NCBI GenBank assembly: GCA_947494145.1
Contig: CANLTZ010000016.1
Location: forward strand, 1 to 64,000
Direction: 5' to 3'
DNA from: an uncultured Jannaschia sp.
GTDB lineage: Bacteria > Pseudomonadota > Alphaproteobacteria > Rhodobacterales > Rhodobacteraceae
Length of the DNA: 64,000 nucleotides
The stretch's first letter is position 1, and the number at the start of each line of letters is the position of its first letter. Position numbers and translations under genes: made by a program. This document shows positions 19,950 to 29,100 of this stretch, one piece after another. Under the pieces are notes generated by a model. That model was not told the DNA's origin. It saw nothing but the letters and a program-made list of their open reading frames with translations, and did not search any database.

Positions 19950-20262
19950 CCATGCGACGGTACCAAAATCGGGCGTATATTCTAGGATGATGCATCGTGT
20001 TTTGGTGACGAAGCAAAGCAGAACTGTTTTCCTCTTGGATCCCGGGCGAACGATAGAACGTCTGTAAGTCCGCTGAAATAGCCGGAATTGGGTTTAGCGC
20101 CGTTATATTTGAGTGCGCCCTCACGAGAAGTCGGGGTGAAACGCCCTGCTCTGCGGACCGCGTTTCATTGGAGTTGTTTCCTTGCTCGTGCGACGCGCCC
20201 ATAGTGGGGTCTGGACCCATATGGGACATCTGCGGCGACGTTCATGCACAGCTACGAGACGT
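19950..20262. other. Non-coding stretch upstream of sduA
   Basis: About 310 bp with no recognised gene. The sduA frame is open for the first 140 bp but has no start codon. No strong promoter or repeat was seen. It separates sduA from the end of the resolvase remnant. Confidence 0.4.
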
Positions 20263-20870
20263 TCACTCCGCGGCCCCTGCCCCCACCGTTTTTGTTCGGG
20301 CCAGCACCCGGTAGACGGTCGGTCGGGAGACGTCGAAGACCTCGGCGAGGTCGGAGATCGAATACGCCCCCGTGTCGTACATCCGACGCAACTCGGTCTG
20401 ACGGCGGTCCGATAGCTTCGGCTTCTTGCCCTTCAGCTTTCCCTTGGCGCGGGCCACGGCCATGCCCTCCTCCGTCCGCATGCGGATCAGATCCGCCTCG
20501 AACTCGGCGAAGGTGGCGAGGATGTTGAAGAACATCCGCCCCATCGGATCGGTGGGTTCATGGACGGAAGCGCCCAAGGCGAGTTTCACGCCGCGTTTCT
20601 CGAGCTCGTCGGCGATGGCGCGGGCATCGGGCACGGAGCGGGCGAGCCGGTCGAGCTTGGGGACCACGAGGGTGTCACCCTCCCGCACGGCGGCGAGGGC
20701 TTGGCCGAGACCAGGGCGGGCGCGGTTCGCGCAGGGCAGCCCGTAATCAGTGTAGATGCGGTCCTCGGCCACGCCGAGGGCGATCAGCGCGAGGTCTTGG
20801 CCGCGCGCAGTCGTCCAGACCGCCCGTCGAGGTGTCCGATGATGGATCGCCTTACGGACACGGCCCAAAG
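20263..20870 (-). pseudogene. Serine resolvase/invertase with degraded N-terminus
   Basis: About 200 codons match a Tn3-type resolvase or DNA invertase: QDLALIALGVAEDRIYTDYGL, LVVPKLDRLARSV, PTDPMGRMFFNILATFAEFEADL, and a C-terminal helix-turn-helix (YSISDLAEVFDVSRPTVYRVL). The expected N-terminal block with the catalytic serine (GYARVST type) is absent. The same place reads RRAVWTTARGQDL, so the serine codon position carries Trp and a frame change lies just upstream. The protein should be unable to cut DNA. It is a remnant of an older mobile element between Shedu and CBASS. Confidence 0.7.
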
Positions 20871-21143
20871 CTGCCTTTCGGCCTCGATCAATGCTGCGTG
20901 GCCGCAAGCCTGGAAGCCAACGTTCGGCTGACATCGCAGCAAAGTCTAGGCAACGATGGTAGCGAGCCGACCCCGGACGCGACCTTCTCATGCTGCGATT
21001 GCAGCTTCCACCGCCGCCATTCGTGGTAAGTGCACATCCAAGGCTGCATGCAAAAAAGGTGACTTCTGGTCGGGCATAGCTGTTGAAAATCCGCCTCAAA
21101 ATGGACATCTTGCGTTTGAGAGAATTTGAATAAAAGGTTCAAT

Positions 21144-22382
21144 ATGAACGCTGGTGCGGACACAGGATACGGGTATAACGTCGCGATTGAAAAACTCGCT
21201 GAAGAATTGGCTGTACCGCAGGATCGCTTCGATCAAGCCGAAAGACGCTACAAAGACCTTGGCGAGTTTTTGCATCGAGATGATTCCAAGGTTCGTGATT
21301 ATGATCCCGATGTCTATATCCAAGGCTCTTTCGCGCTCGGAACACCGATTAAGCCGACATCCAAGGACGAAGACTACGATCTCGATATCGTTGTCTCGTT
21401 CCGGTCTCTGACGAAAGCGCAAATTTCCCAAGCAGATCTTCGCGCGCTTTTGCGGACTGAACTCAAGGCGTATCGCGATGCTCGAGGGATCAAGAATGAG
21501 GTAAGTGATGAGCCTAGACGATGCTGCACCTTGATCTACGCAGATGGTGCGCAATTCCACATGGACGTATTGCCGGCTGTGCCGAATGAGGCGAACATGC
21601 GTGCCGTTCTTTCTTCCTACCTCGCGGATCAGGCGCTTGCGGAAGGTGCGATTGCCATCACCGATAAAGACAAGACTAGCACATACCGTGTCATTACGGA
21701 TGATTGGCCCCGAAGCAATCCCAGGGGCTTTGCTGCATGGTTCAAGTCAAGGCAGATCGAACAGCTGAACGAACGTCGCAGGGCATTCCTCGATGCCCAA
21801 GGCAAAGTGACAGCGAGTGTGGAGGACGTCCCGGTATTTCGGGTGCGAACACCTCTCCAGTCAGCCATCATGATCTTGAAGCGTCACAGGGATGAGTGGT
21901 TCGCGGAGCGGGATCCGGAGCTGAAGGTTATCAGTGTGATCCTCACGACGCTCTCGACTCATGCCTATGCAGGCGAAGCAAGGGTATCAGATGCAATTGC
22001 CAAGATTCTGAGGGACATGCATCTAGCAATCGAAGAATTGAATGGGTTGTCGTGGATCGCCAACCCTACGGACCCTTCAGAGAACTTTGCGGATCGGTGG
22101 GAAAAATTTCCCGAGCGCCGGGACTCCTTCTTTGCGTGGCTTGAGGCTGCTCGAACGGATTTTGGTGCCGTTCAAAGGTTCAGTGATACGAATATCGTTC
22201 TGAATGAGCTCTCACGGAACCTTGGCAACACCCTTGTTGAAGGTGCCCGCTCGAGGGTAGCGGCATCTGCGGGTTCACGTGCGGCATCGGTGGCTCCTGC
22301 CGCTGCGGCCGGGGTTTCTGCGCCGGGTCTCGTTTTTGGTGGTGAAGATCGGAGGCCGACGGAGCCAAAAGGTTTTGGTTGA
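21144..22382 (+). CDS. cdnD: CBASS CD-NTase 1 (cyclic oligonucleotide synthase, CdnD-like)
   Basis: This 412-residue nucleotidyltransferase has the loop QGSFALGT (Gly61-Ser62), metal-binding acids Asp79 and Asp81 (EDYDLDIV) and a third at Asp141 (FHMDVLPA). It makes a cyclic di- or trinucleotide when phage infection is sensed. The partners Cap2, Cap3 and HNH-SAVED Cap4 match the Enterobacter CdnD02-type operon, whose product is 3',3',3'-cAAG. That product is inferred from family, not shown. The last 45 residues are Ala/Ser/Gly-rich and end PKGFG, a flexible tail suited to Cap2 conjugation. The start ATG has an AAAGG site. Local GC is clearly lower than in flanking blocks. Confidence 0.92.
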   Translation: MNAGADTGYGYNVAIEKLAEELAVPQDRFDQAERRYKDLGEFLHRDDSKVRDYDPDVYIQGSFALGTPIKPTSKDEDYDLDIVVSFRSLTKAQISQADLRALLRTELKAYRDARGIKNEVSDEPRRCCTLIYADGAQFHMDVLPAVPNEANMRAVLSSYLADQALAEGAIAITDKDKTSTYRVITDDWPRSNPRGFAAWFKSRQIEQLNERRRAFLDAQGKVTASVEDVPVFRVRTPLQSAIMILKRHRDEWFAERDPELKVISVILTTLSTHAYAGEARVSDAIAKILRDMHLAIEELNGLSWIANPTDPSENFADRWEKFPERRDSFFAWLEAARTDFGAVQRFSDTNIVLNELSRNLGNTLVEGARSRVAASAGSRAASVAPAAAAGVSAPGLVFGGEDRRPTEPKGFG

Positions 22383-24100
22383 TGGAGTTCACAGCTGGCG
22401 AGGCGCGGCTAATCCGTGAGTGCGAAGAGCTCGCTAGCCTAGCCACGGCATCAGCTTGGCTGGAAGAATTGCAATTCGGCAAGAACGCCGATGGCCTGCT
22501 TACCTGGTCGTTTATTCTGCTCGTCGGTGATCGTCGCATTCCATTGCGGCTGGTTTTCCCAGCACTCTTTCCAGATCTGCCACCATTTGTACTTCCAGCC
22601 GACAGCTCAGTCCGGCTATCGCAGCACCAATACGGCGAGGGTGGCGAGCTATGCCTCCAGTATAGACCGGATAACTGGCATCCCGACTGCAAGAGCGCGG
22701 ATGTAGTAAGGAGTGCCAAAGCACTTCTTGAAGCGACCCCAAAGGACGATGGTTTCTCGGACGTGGAAAGCGCTCATCCTGCCGACTTACCCTCGCTGCT
22801 CTCTGGGTGTTCCCGGCGCTTCATGCTACCGCCTGACACCGTCCGCCTCTTAAGGTTGCGCCTTGCCGGACACGCAACCGATATTCGTATGACTTTGGAG
22901 CGCCGGGTTGGGGCTTCCGAAGTCCTTGTTGCCCGCATTGCGAGCATCGGGCTGGATTCTGGCTTGCGCGTGCCGATTGATGGTGCGGGATTTGGGGGAA
23001 GGGTAGTCCCTGGGGTCCTATATCGATTACCCGACATTCAGCATATTCCAGATCTGCAGCCCGAAGAACAGAAAGAGCTTCTGTACCAGCACCTGCCTTC
23101 TTGGCTGCGAGAATGGATAGAAGGCGCCGGCGACATGTTGGTGGTCATGTCAAATGGCAAACGGGAGGTATTACTGCGTGTCCGGCACAACGGATCGAAA
23201 CGAATGATTGACCTGTTTCATACCTTTGAACCCCCAAAGGCTAGAGAGCGCCGAGTCCACGGCAAGATGTTTCGAGAATCTAGCATCTGCATCATCGGCG
23301 CAGGTTCGCTGGGATCAAAAGTGGCGGCCAGTCTTGCGCGCGAAGGCGTCGGTCATTTCATGTTGCTCGACAATGACATTCTGTGGTCCGATAACTTGGT
23401 TCGAAACGAACTTGATGAAATGGACGTGGGGCATCACAAGGCAGTTTCTCTTAAGCACCGATTGCTGCGAACAAATCAGGCAGTGAAAGTCGGTGCCTTG
23501 GGTATGAGTCTGACGTCTCAATCCGCTGTCCAGCATATTGCTCAGCTGAGCGAGATCATCAGCACTTGTGATCTCGTCATCGATACTACGGCTGATAGCG
23601 GAGTGTTTCGAATGGCAGCGGCCATTTGCACGCAGAAACTTAAACCTCTCGTCTGGGGACGAGTCTACGCGGGTGGACTCGGAGGTCTGATTGCACGAAG
23701 TATCCCATCTGAAGATCCGCCACCGCTGATCGCTGCATCTCAATTGCGTGCATGGTGTGACGAAAAAGGCATGGCACCGCCAGAGGGCCGCGAACATAGT
23801 TACGGAGTACAAGGCGATGACGACGATGAGCCCTTATTCGCCTCTGACGTCGATGTAGGGGTCATTGCCAACAGGCTGGTTCGTCATGCCCTGGACGCCA
23901 TTTCAACAACGGAGATTAGAGTTCATCCGGAACCTGCATACTTTATCGGCCTTCGCAAAGGCTGGATCTTTGATCATCCCTTTGACACCTATCCGGTCAT
24001 TTTCGGTCCTACCGACGGATGGGTAATAGACAGCACAAGTTGTGCAGAAGAGGGCGTTGAACGCGTCATGACTCACCTTGGATTACAAGATGACGCTTAG
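22382..24100 (+). CDS. cap2: CBASS Cap2, fused E2-E1 ubiquitin-like conjugating enzyme
   Basis: This 572-residue protein has two parts. Residues 1-140 form an E2-like domain with catalytic Cys91 in GGELCLQYRPDNW. Residues 290-572 form an E1/ThiF adenylation domain with IIGAGSLGSK (about 305-313) and the acidic-loop LLDNDILWSDNLVRNEL. Cys459 or Cys554 (STSCAEE) is the candidate E1 thioester residue. In type II CBASS, Cap2 activates the C-terminus of the cyclase and links it to a target, which primes signal synthesis. The start overlaps the cyclase stop by one base (TGATG), so expression is coupled. Confidence 0.92.
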   Translation: MEFTAGEARLIRECEELASLATASAWLEELQFGKNADGLLTWSFILLVGDRRIPLRLVFPALFPDLPPFVLPADSSVRLSQHQYGEGGELCLQYRPDNWHPDCKSADVVRSAKALLEATPKDDGFSDVESAHPADLPSLLSGCSRRFMLPPDTVRLLRLRLAGHATDIRMTLERRVGASEVLVARIASIGLDSGLRVPIDGAGFGGRVVPGVLYRLPDIQHIPDLQPEEQKELLYQHLPSWLREWIEGAGDMLVVMSNGKREVLLRVRHNGSKRMIDLFHTFEPPKARERRVHGKMFRESSICIIGAGSLGSKVAASLAREGVGHFMLLDNDILWSDNLVRNELDEMDVGHHKAVSLKHRLLRTNQAVKVGALGMSLTSQSAVQHIAQLSEIISTCDLVIDTTADSGVFRMAAAICTQKLKPLVWGRVYAGGLGGLIARSIPSEDPPPLIAASQLRAWCDEKGMAPPEGREHSYGVQGDDDDEPLFASDVDVGVIANRLVRHALDAISTTEIRVHPEPAYFIGLRKGWIFDHPFDTYPVIFGPTDGWVIDSTSCAEEGVERVMTHLGLQDDA

Positions 24101-24602
24101 CCTCACAGTCCCACGCTCGCAGCTTGCCAAACTGCAGATCCACCTTAAGCAAGGCGGCAACCGCGAGATCGGCGGGTGGTTGGTTGCAGAACAGACAGCT
24201 CCGGGAAAATTTGAACTCGTCGGTTTCACTGTCGATCTTGAGGCAGGGACACGAGATCGTTTCGATAGTTTGCCTGAGCCGCACTCACAACAGATGGATT
24301 GGATCTTGCTGGAGAATAGTGGTCGCGCTGGTCGGGTTGACTATCTTGGCGAATGGCACTCGCACCCGACATTCCCACCAATACCTAGCGAGATCGACTT
24401 GGCCTCGATGACGGATATGATCGAAAACAGCGGACCTTCGTTTGCGGCGTTGGTCATCGTGCGTCTAATGGGCAACGCCTCGATTACGGCGACCATCACC
24501 ACGTTTCAACGTGGCCAATTGCCCGAGCCCGGCCAGCTGATAATTGCAGATGTAGTTCCAGAAGCAGGATTTGTCGAAGGCTGGCGAGCGCGGGAACTTT
24601 AG
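24090..24602 (+). CDS. cap3: CBASS Cap3, JAMM/JAB isopeptidase
   Basis: This 170-residue protein has a complete JAMM zinc site: Glu26 (REIGGW), then His90-x-His92-x7-Ser100-x2-Asp103 in GEWHSHPTFPPIPSEID. Cap3 removes the cyclase from its conjugates and so opposes Cap2. Its start lies 11 bp inside the end of cap2, again showing operon coupling. The length is typical. Together with Cap2 it defines this as a type II CBASS. Confidence 0.92.
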   Translation: MTLSLTVPRSQLAKLQIHLKQGGNREIGGWLVAEQTAPGKFELVGFTVDLEAGTRDRFDSLPEPHSQQMDWILLENSGRAGRVDYLGEWHSHPTFPPIPSEIDLASMTDMIENSGPSFAALVIVRLMGNASITATITTFQRGQLPEPGQLIIADVVPEAGFVEGWRAREL

Positions 24603-24693
24603 CATCATTCGATAGTCGGGAATCCGTTGGCTACTCGTTTGACCATTCAATCATAACCCGCTGTGGCGGCACCATTCAAAATGGAGCGGAAAA

Positions 24694-25821
24694 TTGTCTA
24701 GTTCAAATATCCCACCCAAGATACAGACCCAGTTGTGGGCTTTGGCGGCGGGTCGATGTGAATTTTCAGGATGCAACAAGCTCCTTGTCGGGGATCTAAT
24801 CGCTGGCAAGGAAGATGGAAAGTTCGGTTTCATCGCGCATATTGTGGCAGATAGCGATAATGGTCCAAGGGGTGATAAAGTCCGTTCGCCGCTCCTCGCC
24901 CGCGACATCAGCAACCTGATGCTGACGTGCCCCATCCATCACAAGGAAATCGACGTAGACCACGTGGACGACTATCCGGAAGAAACGCTTGTGGCAATGA
25001 AGCGCGTGCACGAAGAGCGGATCGAGACCGTAACAGATATGGACGCTGATCGCGCAGCTCATGTGCTCCGTTTCGCGGCAACTATCGGCCAGATGGACTC
25101 ATTGGTTTCCACCAAAGCCATCTTTGCCGCCATGCCACCCGACAGACATCCGGCAGAGCGACGAACCATCGACATCGAGCTGAATTCCGAAATCAAGGAT
25201 GATGAGCCGGAGTTCTGGGGCATGCAAAGCGCGCATCTGCATCGTCAGTTTCAACGCAAGGTGAAGGAGCGGATAGAGCAGAAGGAAATCCTTCAGTTGA
25301 GTGTGTTTGCGCTTGCTCCGCAGCCTCTTCTCATCGAGCTCGGTACATTGCTAGGTGACATCATGCCTGTATCTGTTCACCAAAAGTACCGCGAGCCATC
25401 TACTTGGAAATGGCAACTCCACCAGCCGTCGATAAATTTCAAAGTTGGCGAGTATTCTGGGCCGAAAGACGTACCAGTCGCCCTCAAGCTGGCGCTCAGT
25501 GCGACCGTCGATGATCAGAGAATTCGCTCGGTTCTGGGCGATAACGCTGCAATCTGGTCGATCACGGCAGAGGATCCTCATAACGACATCATGCGAAGAC
25601 AGGACGATCTTGCAATCTATAAGACTCACCTTCGCAGGATCTTTGATCGGATCAAGGCCCACCACGGCGAGGATGCGACTATCAACGTATTTCCTGTTCT
25701 TCCGGCTTCCGCAGCTGTCGAAACGGGTCGCTCACGAATGCCCAAAGCCGATCTGCCTTTGGTGATCTACGATCAAAAACCGGGGAAGGGATTCGAGCCA
25801 ACGATCAAGATTAGCGCTTAG
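24694..25821 (+). CDS. cap4: CBASS effector Cap4, HNH-like nuclease fused to SAVED
   Basis: This 375-residue protein starts with TTG (no in-frame ATG fits; a GGAG sequence lies upstream). Residues 15-90 are an HNH-type nuclease with GRCEFSGCNK, AHIVADSDNGPRGD and NLMLTCPIHHKEID, giving paired Cys/His for zinc and candidate catalytic His49, Asn74 and His82. Residues from about 130 to 375 form a SAVED ligand-binding domain (SVFALAPQPLLIELGTLLGD, then VFPVLPASAAVETGRSRMPKADLPLVIYD). On binding the cyclic nucleotide such effectors oligomerise and degrade DNA, killing the infected cell. It is separated from cap3 by 91 bp. Confidence 0.9.
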   Translation: MSSSNIPPKIQTQLWALAAGRCEFSGCNKLLVGDLIAGKEDGKFGFIAHIVADSDNGPRGDKVRSPLLARDISNLMLTCPIHHKEIDVDHVDDYPEETLVAMKRVHEERIETVTDMDADRAAHVLRFAATIGQMDSLVSTKAIFAAMPPDRHPAERRTIDIELNSEIKDDEPEFWGMQSAHLHRQFQRKVKERIEQKEILQLSVFALAPQPLLIELGTLLGDIMPVSVHQKYREPSTWKWQLHQPSINFKVGEYSGPKDVPVALKLALSATVDDQRIRSVLGDNAAIWSITAEDPHNDIMRRQDDLAIYKTHLRRIFDRIKAHHGEDATINVFPVLPASAAVETGRSRMPKADLPLVIYDQKPGKGFEPTIKISA

Positions 25822-25948
25822 GCCATTGTAAATCACCGAGCGCAAATTTGTCATACCATCGCGGAATTCGTCGCCTCTCTTCTACTCAGCTCTGCGTTCG
25901 CCAAATCAGTAGACGACGGGCACTAGCGCCGTATCGAGGTTTCATATA

Positions 25949-27490
25949 ATGGAATTCCCTTTGGCGAATACCAGGCATGTTGATCAATTATTGGAAGACC
26001 TGGTTGAGGAGCTTCAGGTCCCGTCCGGTCGGTATGAACAGGCTGAGCGCAGTTACAAGTCGCTCGGCGAGTGGTTGCACCGGCCAGACTCGACTGTTCG
26101 GGATGACAGTCCCGACGTGTATGTCCAGGGTTCATTTCGGCTGGGGACTGCAATACGGCCCGCGTCAGACGAAGAAGACTATGACATCGATATGGTCTGC
26201 CGCCTCGATTACGAGAAGTCGGCACTGACCCAGGCGGAGCTGAAACGTCGCGTCGGCGTCGAGGTCAAAGCCTATGCCCGGCGTTATGGCATGAGCAAAC
26301 CCGAAGACGGGCGCCGCTGCTGGACCCTGGTCTACGCAGACGGTGCACAGTTTCACATGGATATCCTGCCTGCGGTACCCGACTTCGAGAAGCGGCGCTA
26401 TCTGAGTGAGGCGGGTCCCACGCTTGCCCGACTGGGGTCAACCGCGCTCGCGATCACAGACAACGAACACGACGGCTTCCGACAGGCTGGCGGCCGCTGG
26501 CCACGAAGCAATCCCAAAGGCTATGCGCTCTGGTTTCGCGATCGGATGGGCCAGGCGTTCAGAAGTCGAGCTCTCAACGAGGCACGCAGGATGCAGGCCA
26601 GCGTTGAGGATGTTCCGGCATGGCGGGTGCGTACCCCTCTGCAGGGCGCTATCCAGATCCTAAAACGTCATCGCGATCTAATGTTCAGCGACCGGCCGGA
26701 TGACAAGCCGATCTCTATCCTGATCACCACCCTTGCCGCACATGCCTATAACCAGGAAGAACGTCTCTCCGATGCGCTGTTCTCGATCCTTCACGGAATG
26801 GACCGGTATATTACCCGTCGCAACGGCGTGGACTGGGTCGAAAACCCAGCCGACCCCGAAGAGAACTTTGCTGACAAGTGGGAAGAGCACTCTGAGCGCC
26901 GGGATGCATTCCATGAGTGGCTTCAGCAGGCCCGCAGCGATTTCGCATCGGCACATCAGGCGCTCACTGCAGACGGTGTCGGTGCGGTCCTCAGCGAACG
27001 CATGGGGCAGGGTCTGGTCGAACGCGCACTGGGGCGTCGCAATCCGGCCAAAAGGCCGGGTGTTGCCGGGCGCCTGGTCCGTGCGGTGAATCTCGTCCTT
27101 GCGCCAGCCTACATGCGAAAGCCGCGATGGCCGCAGGCTGCGGAAGGCCGCGTCAATATTCGTGCGGCGAGCTTTACGCAGCAGGGATTCAGGCCGCAGA
27201 ACTTCGTGAGCAAAGGCGCGCCGCTTCCCAGAAATTGCAGCCTGCGTTTTGAGGCGGACACGACGGTGACCGGGCGTTTCAAGGTCTACTGGCAGGTCGT
27301 GAACACCGGGCGAGAAGCTGAGGATGCGGATTGCCTGCGTGGGGGCTTCAGCCCGGACGCGGCAGTCCGGGGTGGTCTGTCCCATTCCGAGAGCACCCTC
27401 TATCGGGGCCAGCACAGTATCGAGTGTTTTATTGTGAAGAATGGCAAACTGGCCGCGCGCAGCGGTCAGTTCATCGTGAATATTGGCTGA
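25949..27490 (+). CDS. CBASS CD-NTase 2 with C-terminal sensor-like domain
   Basis: This is a 513-residue cyclase. The catalytic core is clearly related to the first cyclase over residues 1-380, with QGSFRLGT (Gly61-Ser62), Asp79 and Asp81 (EDYDIDMV) and Asp138 (FHMDILPA). It differs by an extra domain of about 125 residues at the C-terminus, beginning near LAPAYMRKPRW. That domain has the beta-rich pattern SLRFEADTTVTGRFKVYWQVVNTG...GQHSIECFIVKNG of the AGS-C (adenylyl/guanylyl and SMODS C-terminal sensor) domain. It lacks the flexible Gly-ended tail of cyclase 1. It is followed 16 bp later by its effector gene. Confidence 0.9.
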   Translation: MEFPLANTRHVDQLLEDLVEELQVPSGRYEQAERSYKSLGEWLHRPDSTVRDDSPDVYVQGSFRLGTAIRPASDEEDYDIDMVCRLDYEKSALTQAELKRRVGVEVKAYARRYGMSKPEDGRRCWTLVYADGAQFHMDILPAVPDFEKRRYLSEAGPTLARLGSTALAITDNEHDGFRQAGGRWPRSNPKGYALWFRDRMGQAFRSRALNEARRMQASVEDVPAWRVRTPLQGAIQILKRHRDLMFSDRPDDKPISILITTLAAHAYNQEERLSDALFSILHGMDRYITRRNGVDWVENPADPEENFADKWEEHSERRDAFHEWLQQARSDFASAHQALTADGVGAVLSERMGQGLVERALGRRNPAKRPGVAGRLVRAVNLVLAPAYMRKPRWPQAAEGRVNIRAASFTQQGFRPQNFVSKGAPLPRNCSLRFEADTTVTGRFKVYWQVVNTGREAEDADCLRGGFSPDAAVRGGLSHSESTLYRGQHSIECFIVKNGKLAARSGQFIVNIG

Positions 27491-27506
27491 TCCGGAGGCC
27501 GCATAC

Positions 27507-28649
27507 ATGTCTTTCTGGCGCAAACATGGTGACCGGTTTTTCGACGGATTTATAACCTATATCTTTCGGATCCCGTCCTGGCCTTCGAGGTTGTTGCGTG
27601 CCGGAGTCGCTTTGATCGTCGCTGGGTTGAGTGTCGGCGGGCTGGCCGGTGATCTTTCCTGGATCGATGCGGACCGGGTCCTGCGGCTGGCCGTGCAGGC
27701 GGATGGTGGCGGGTTATCGGTCTACTGGTCCCAAATTACCGTCTTCCTCGGCATTCTGCTCCTCGCTGCGGGGGGTATCCTTGGTGTGATCGATCACATC
27801 GCTGACCGACGGCAGCTCAGAAAGCAGAGCGTGGTTGTGCTGGAGCACCGCGGGTTGCACCAGACCGTTGATACCCCCCTTGCCCCTGCCGTGCCGAAAC
27901 GCCTGAAAGGCCGTATCGATGTCCTTCCAATCGATCACCGGCAGTCTACCTCAACGAGTCAGATCATCAGTCCCGACGACGCACTCTCGCAGATTGCCGG
28001 GTTGCGGCAACAGCTCCGGCAGAAGCGCGACGCGGCGGGTTCCGGCAACGTCAGACTTGTCTACGGCGGTATGGCGCCTGTGCCGCTGACATTCCTGACC
28101 GGTATGATGGTTGGCAATGAAGCTAGTCTTACAGTGATGGACTGGGATCGTTTTGCAGAAAAATGGCGCGAACCTGACGGCGCAGATGACGGAGACCGGT
28201 TCGTCATTTCCGGGATCGACGGCCTGAAGAACAATATTCTGGAGGTAGCTTTGGCCGTCGCTGTTTCCTACCCTTCGGACGCAGACGGTATTAAGGCGAC
28301 TCTCGGTGATATGCCTCTGATCCGTCTCGCTTTGCCAACTCTGAGCACGACGGCGCACTGGTCTGCTGACAAGCAATCAGCCATGGCGAAACATTTCACT
28401 GATCTTCTGGGCGATCTCATGGCGAAAGGGGTCAAACGCGTCCACCTTTTCATCGCAGGCCCCAACAGCGTTGTATTCTGTCTGGGTCGGCACCTTGATG
28501 ACAGGCTGCATCCCGAGGTGCGCGTCTACCAGTACGAGCGCTCGGCATCGCCACCATTTCCCTGGGCGATTAAGATGCCGACCCATGGGCAGAGTGCCGC
28601 GCTGATCGTCAGAAGTGACGCGATACCAATTCCTCCCGCAGCCACCTGA
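27507..28649 (+). CDS. cap14: CBASS effector, two-TM SAVED protein (Cap14-like)
   Basis: This 380-residue protein has two membrane helices near the N-terminus (about residues 28-46 and 75-96). A cytoplasmic SAVED-type domain spans about residues 150-375, with LVYGGMAPVPLTFLTGMMVGNE, NNILEVALAVAVSYP, HLFIAGPNSVVFCLGRHLD and VYQYER. When the SAVED part binds the cyclic signal the membrane part is expected to disrupt the inner membrane. The start MSFWRK has a GGAGG site just after the cyclase stop. No Cap2/Cap3 genes follow, so this second operon looks like a type I (cyclase plus effector) system. Confidence 0.85.
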   Translation: MSFWRKHGDRFFDGFITYIFRIPSWPSRLLRAGVALIVAGLSVGGLAGDLSWIDADRVLRLAVQADGGGLSVYWSQITVFLGILLLAAGGILGVIDHIADRRQLRKQSVVVLEHRGLHQTVDTPLAPAVPKRLKGRIDVLPIDHRQSTSTSQIISPDDALSQIAGLRQQLRQKRDAAGSGNVRLVYGGMAPVPLTFLTGMMVGNEASLTVMDWDRFAEKWREPDGADDGDRFVISGIDGLKNNILEVALAVAVSYPSDADGIKATLGDMPLIRLALPTLSTTAHWSADKQSAMAKHFTDLLGDLMAKGVKRVHLFIAGPNSVVFCLGRHLDDRLHPEVRVYQYERSASPPFPWAIKMPTHGQSAALIVRSDAIPIPPAAT

Positions 28650-28762
28650 CCATTTACCGGTGTCTTGCGGCGAGCAAAGCACATCGTGAGCGATGAGCGA
28701 GCAGGCTCTGGTGCGGAGCGCTACGGACTAGAAACTCCTCTCAGGAGCCGCCCCTGAAGGTC

Positions 28763-28823
28763 TGAACTGATGCGGTGGATGCCCCCGCCCCTGGAGCCGG
28801 ACGGCGTCACGTATGCCATGACG
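28763..28823 (+). repeat. IS110 inverted repeat, copy distal to transposase start
   Basis: This 61-bp sequence starts TGAACTGATGCGG and ends GCCATGACG. It is an exact reverse complement of 30151-30211. It is unusually long for this family, which normally shows short subterminal repeats. Confidence 0.9.
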
Positions 28824-29100
28824 TGTGTGGATGCCCCCTGTTTGGCAAGCTTGATCTTCGCGGGTCGGCGGGGTCTTCGATCGGACGTGTGTCAGGCCTC
28901 AGAATGTGGCCTTCGATGACGCCACGGGCCGGTATGCTGTTCGGATGGCGGGGTTCACATCGGTTCAGAGAGCTGCAAGCGCTCGAGCCCCGGGTCTGAA
29001 TGTCCCTGCCATGAACTTCGAAGTCCGTATCACCTACTCCTCGTCGATCGCTTGCCCCGGCCTTTCGGCCATGTCGTGCCGTCGCCCGGTCGGGCTTCGG
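28824..29100 (-). other. Non-coding 3' end of the IS, candidate bridge RNA region
   Basis: These 277 bp between the transposase stop and the distal repeat contain no plausible gene. Short hairpins are visible, for example GGCC-TTTC-GGCC near 29059-29070 and GCCCGG-TC-GGGC just after. In IS1111-group elements this end encodes the bridge RNA, so it is the place to look for one. No RNA boundary can be fixed from sequence alone. Confidence 0.3.

Noticed and set aside
19921-20229. Minus-strand frame of 102 codons overlapping the start of sduA
   Set aside because: No recognised motif, overlaps the conserved Shedu N-terminal region in another frame and lacks a ribosome site.
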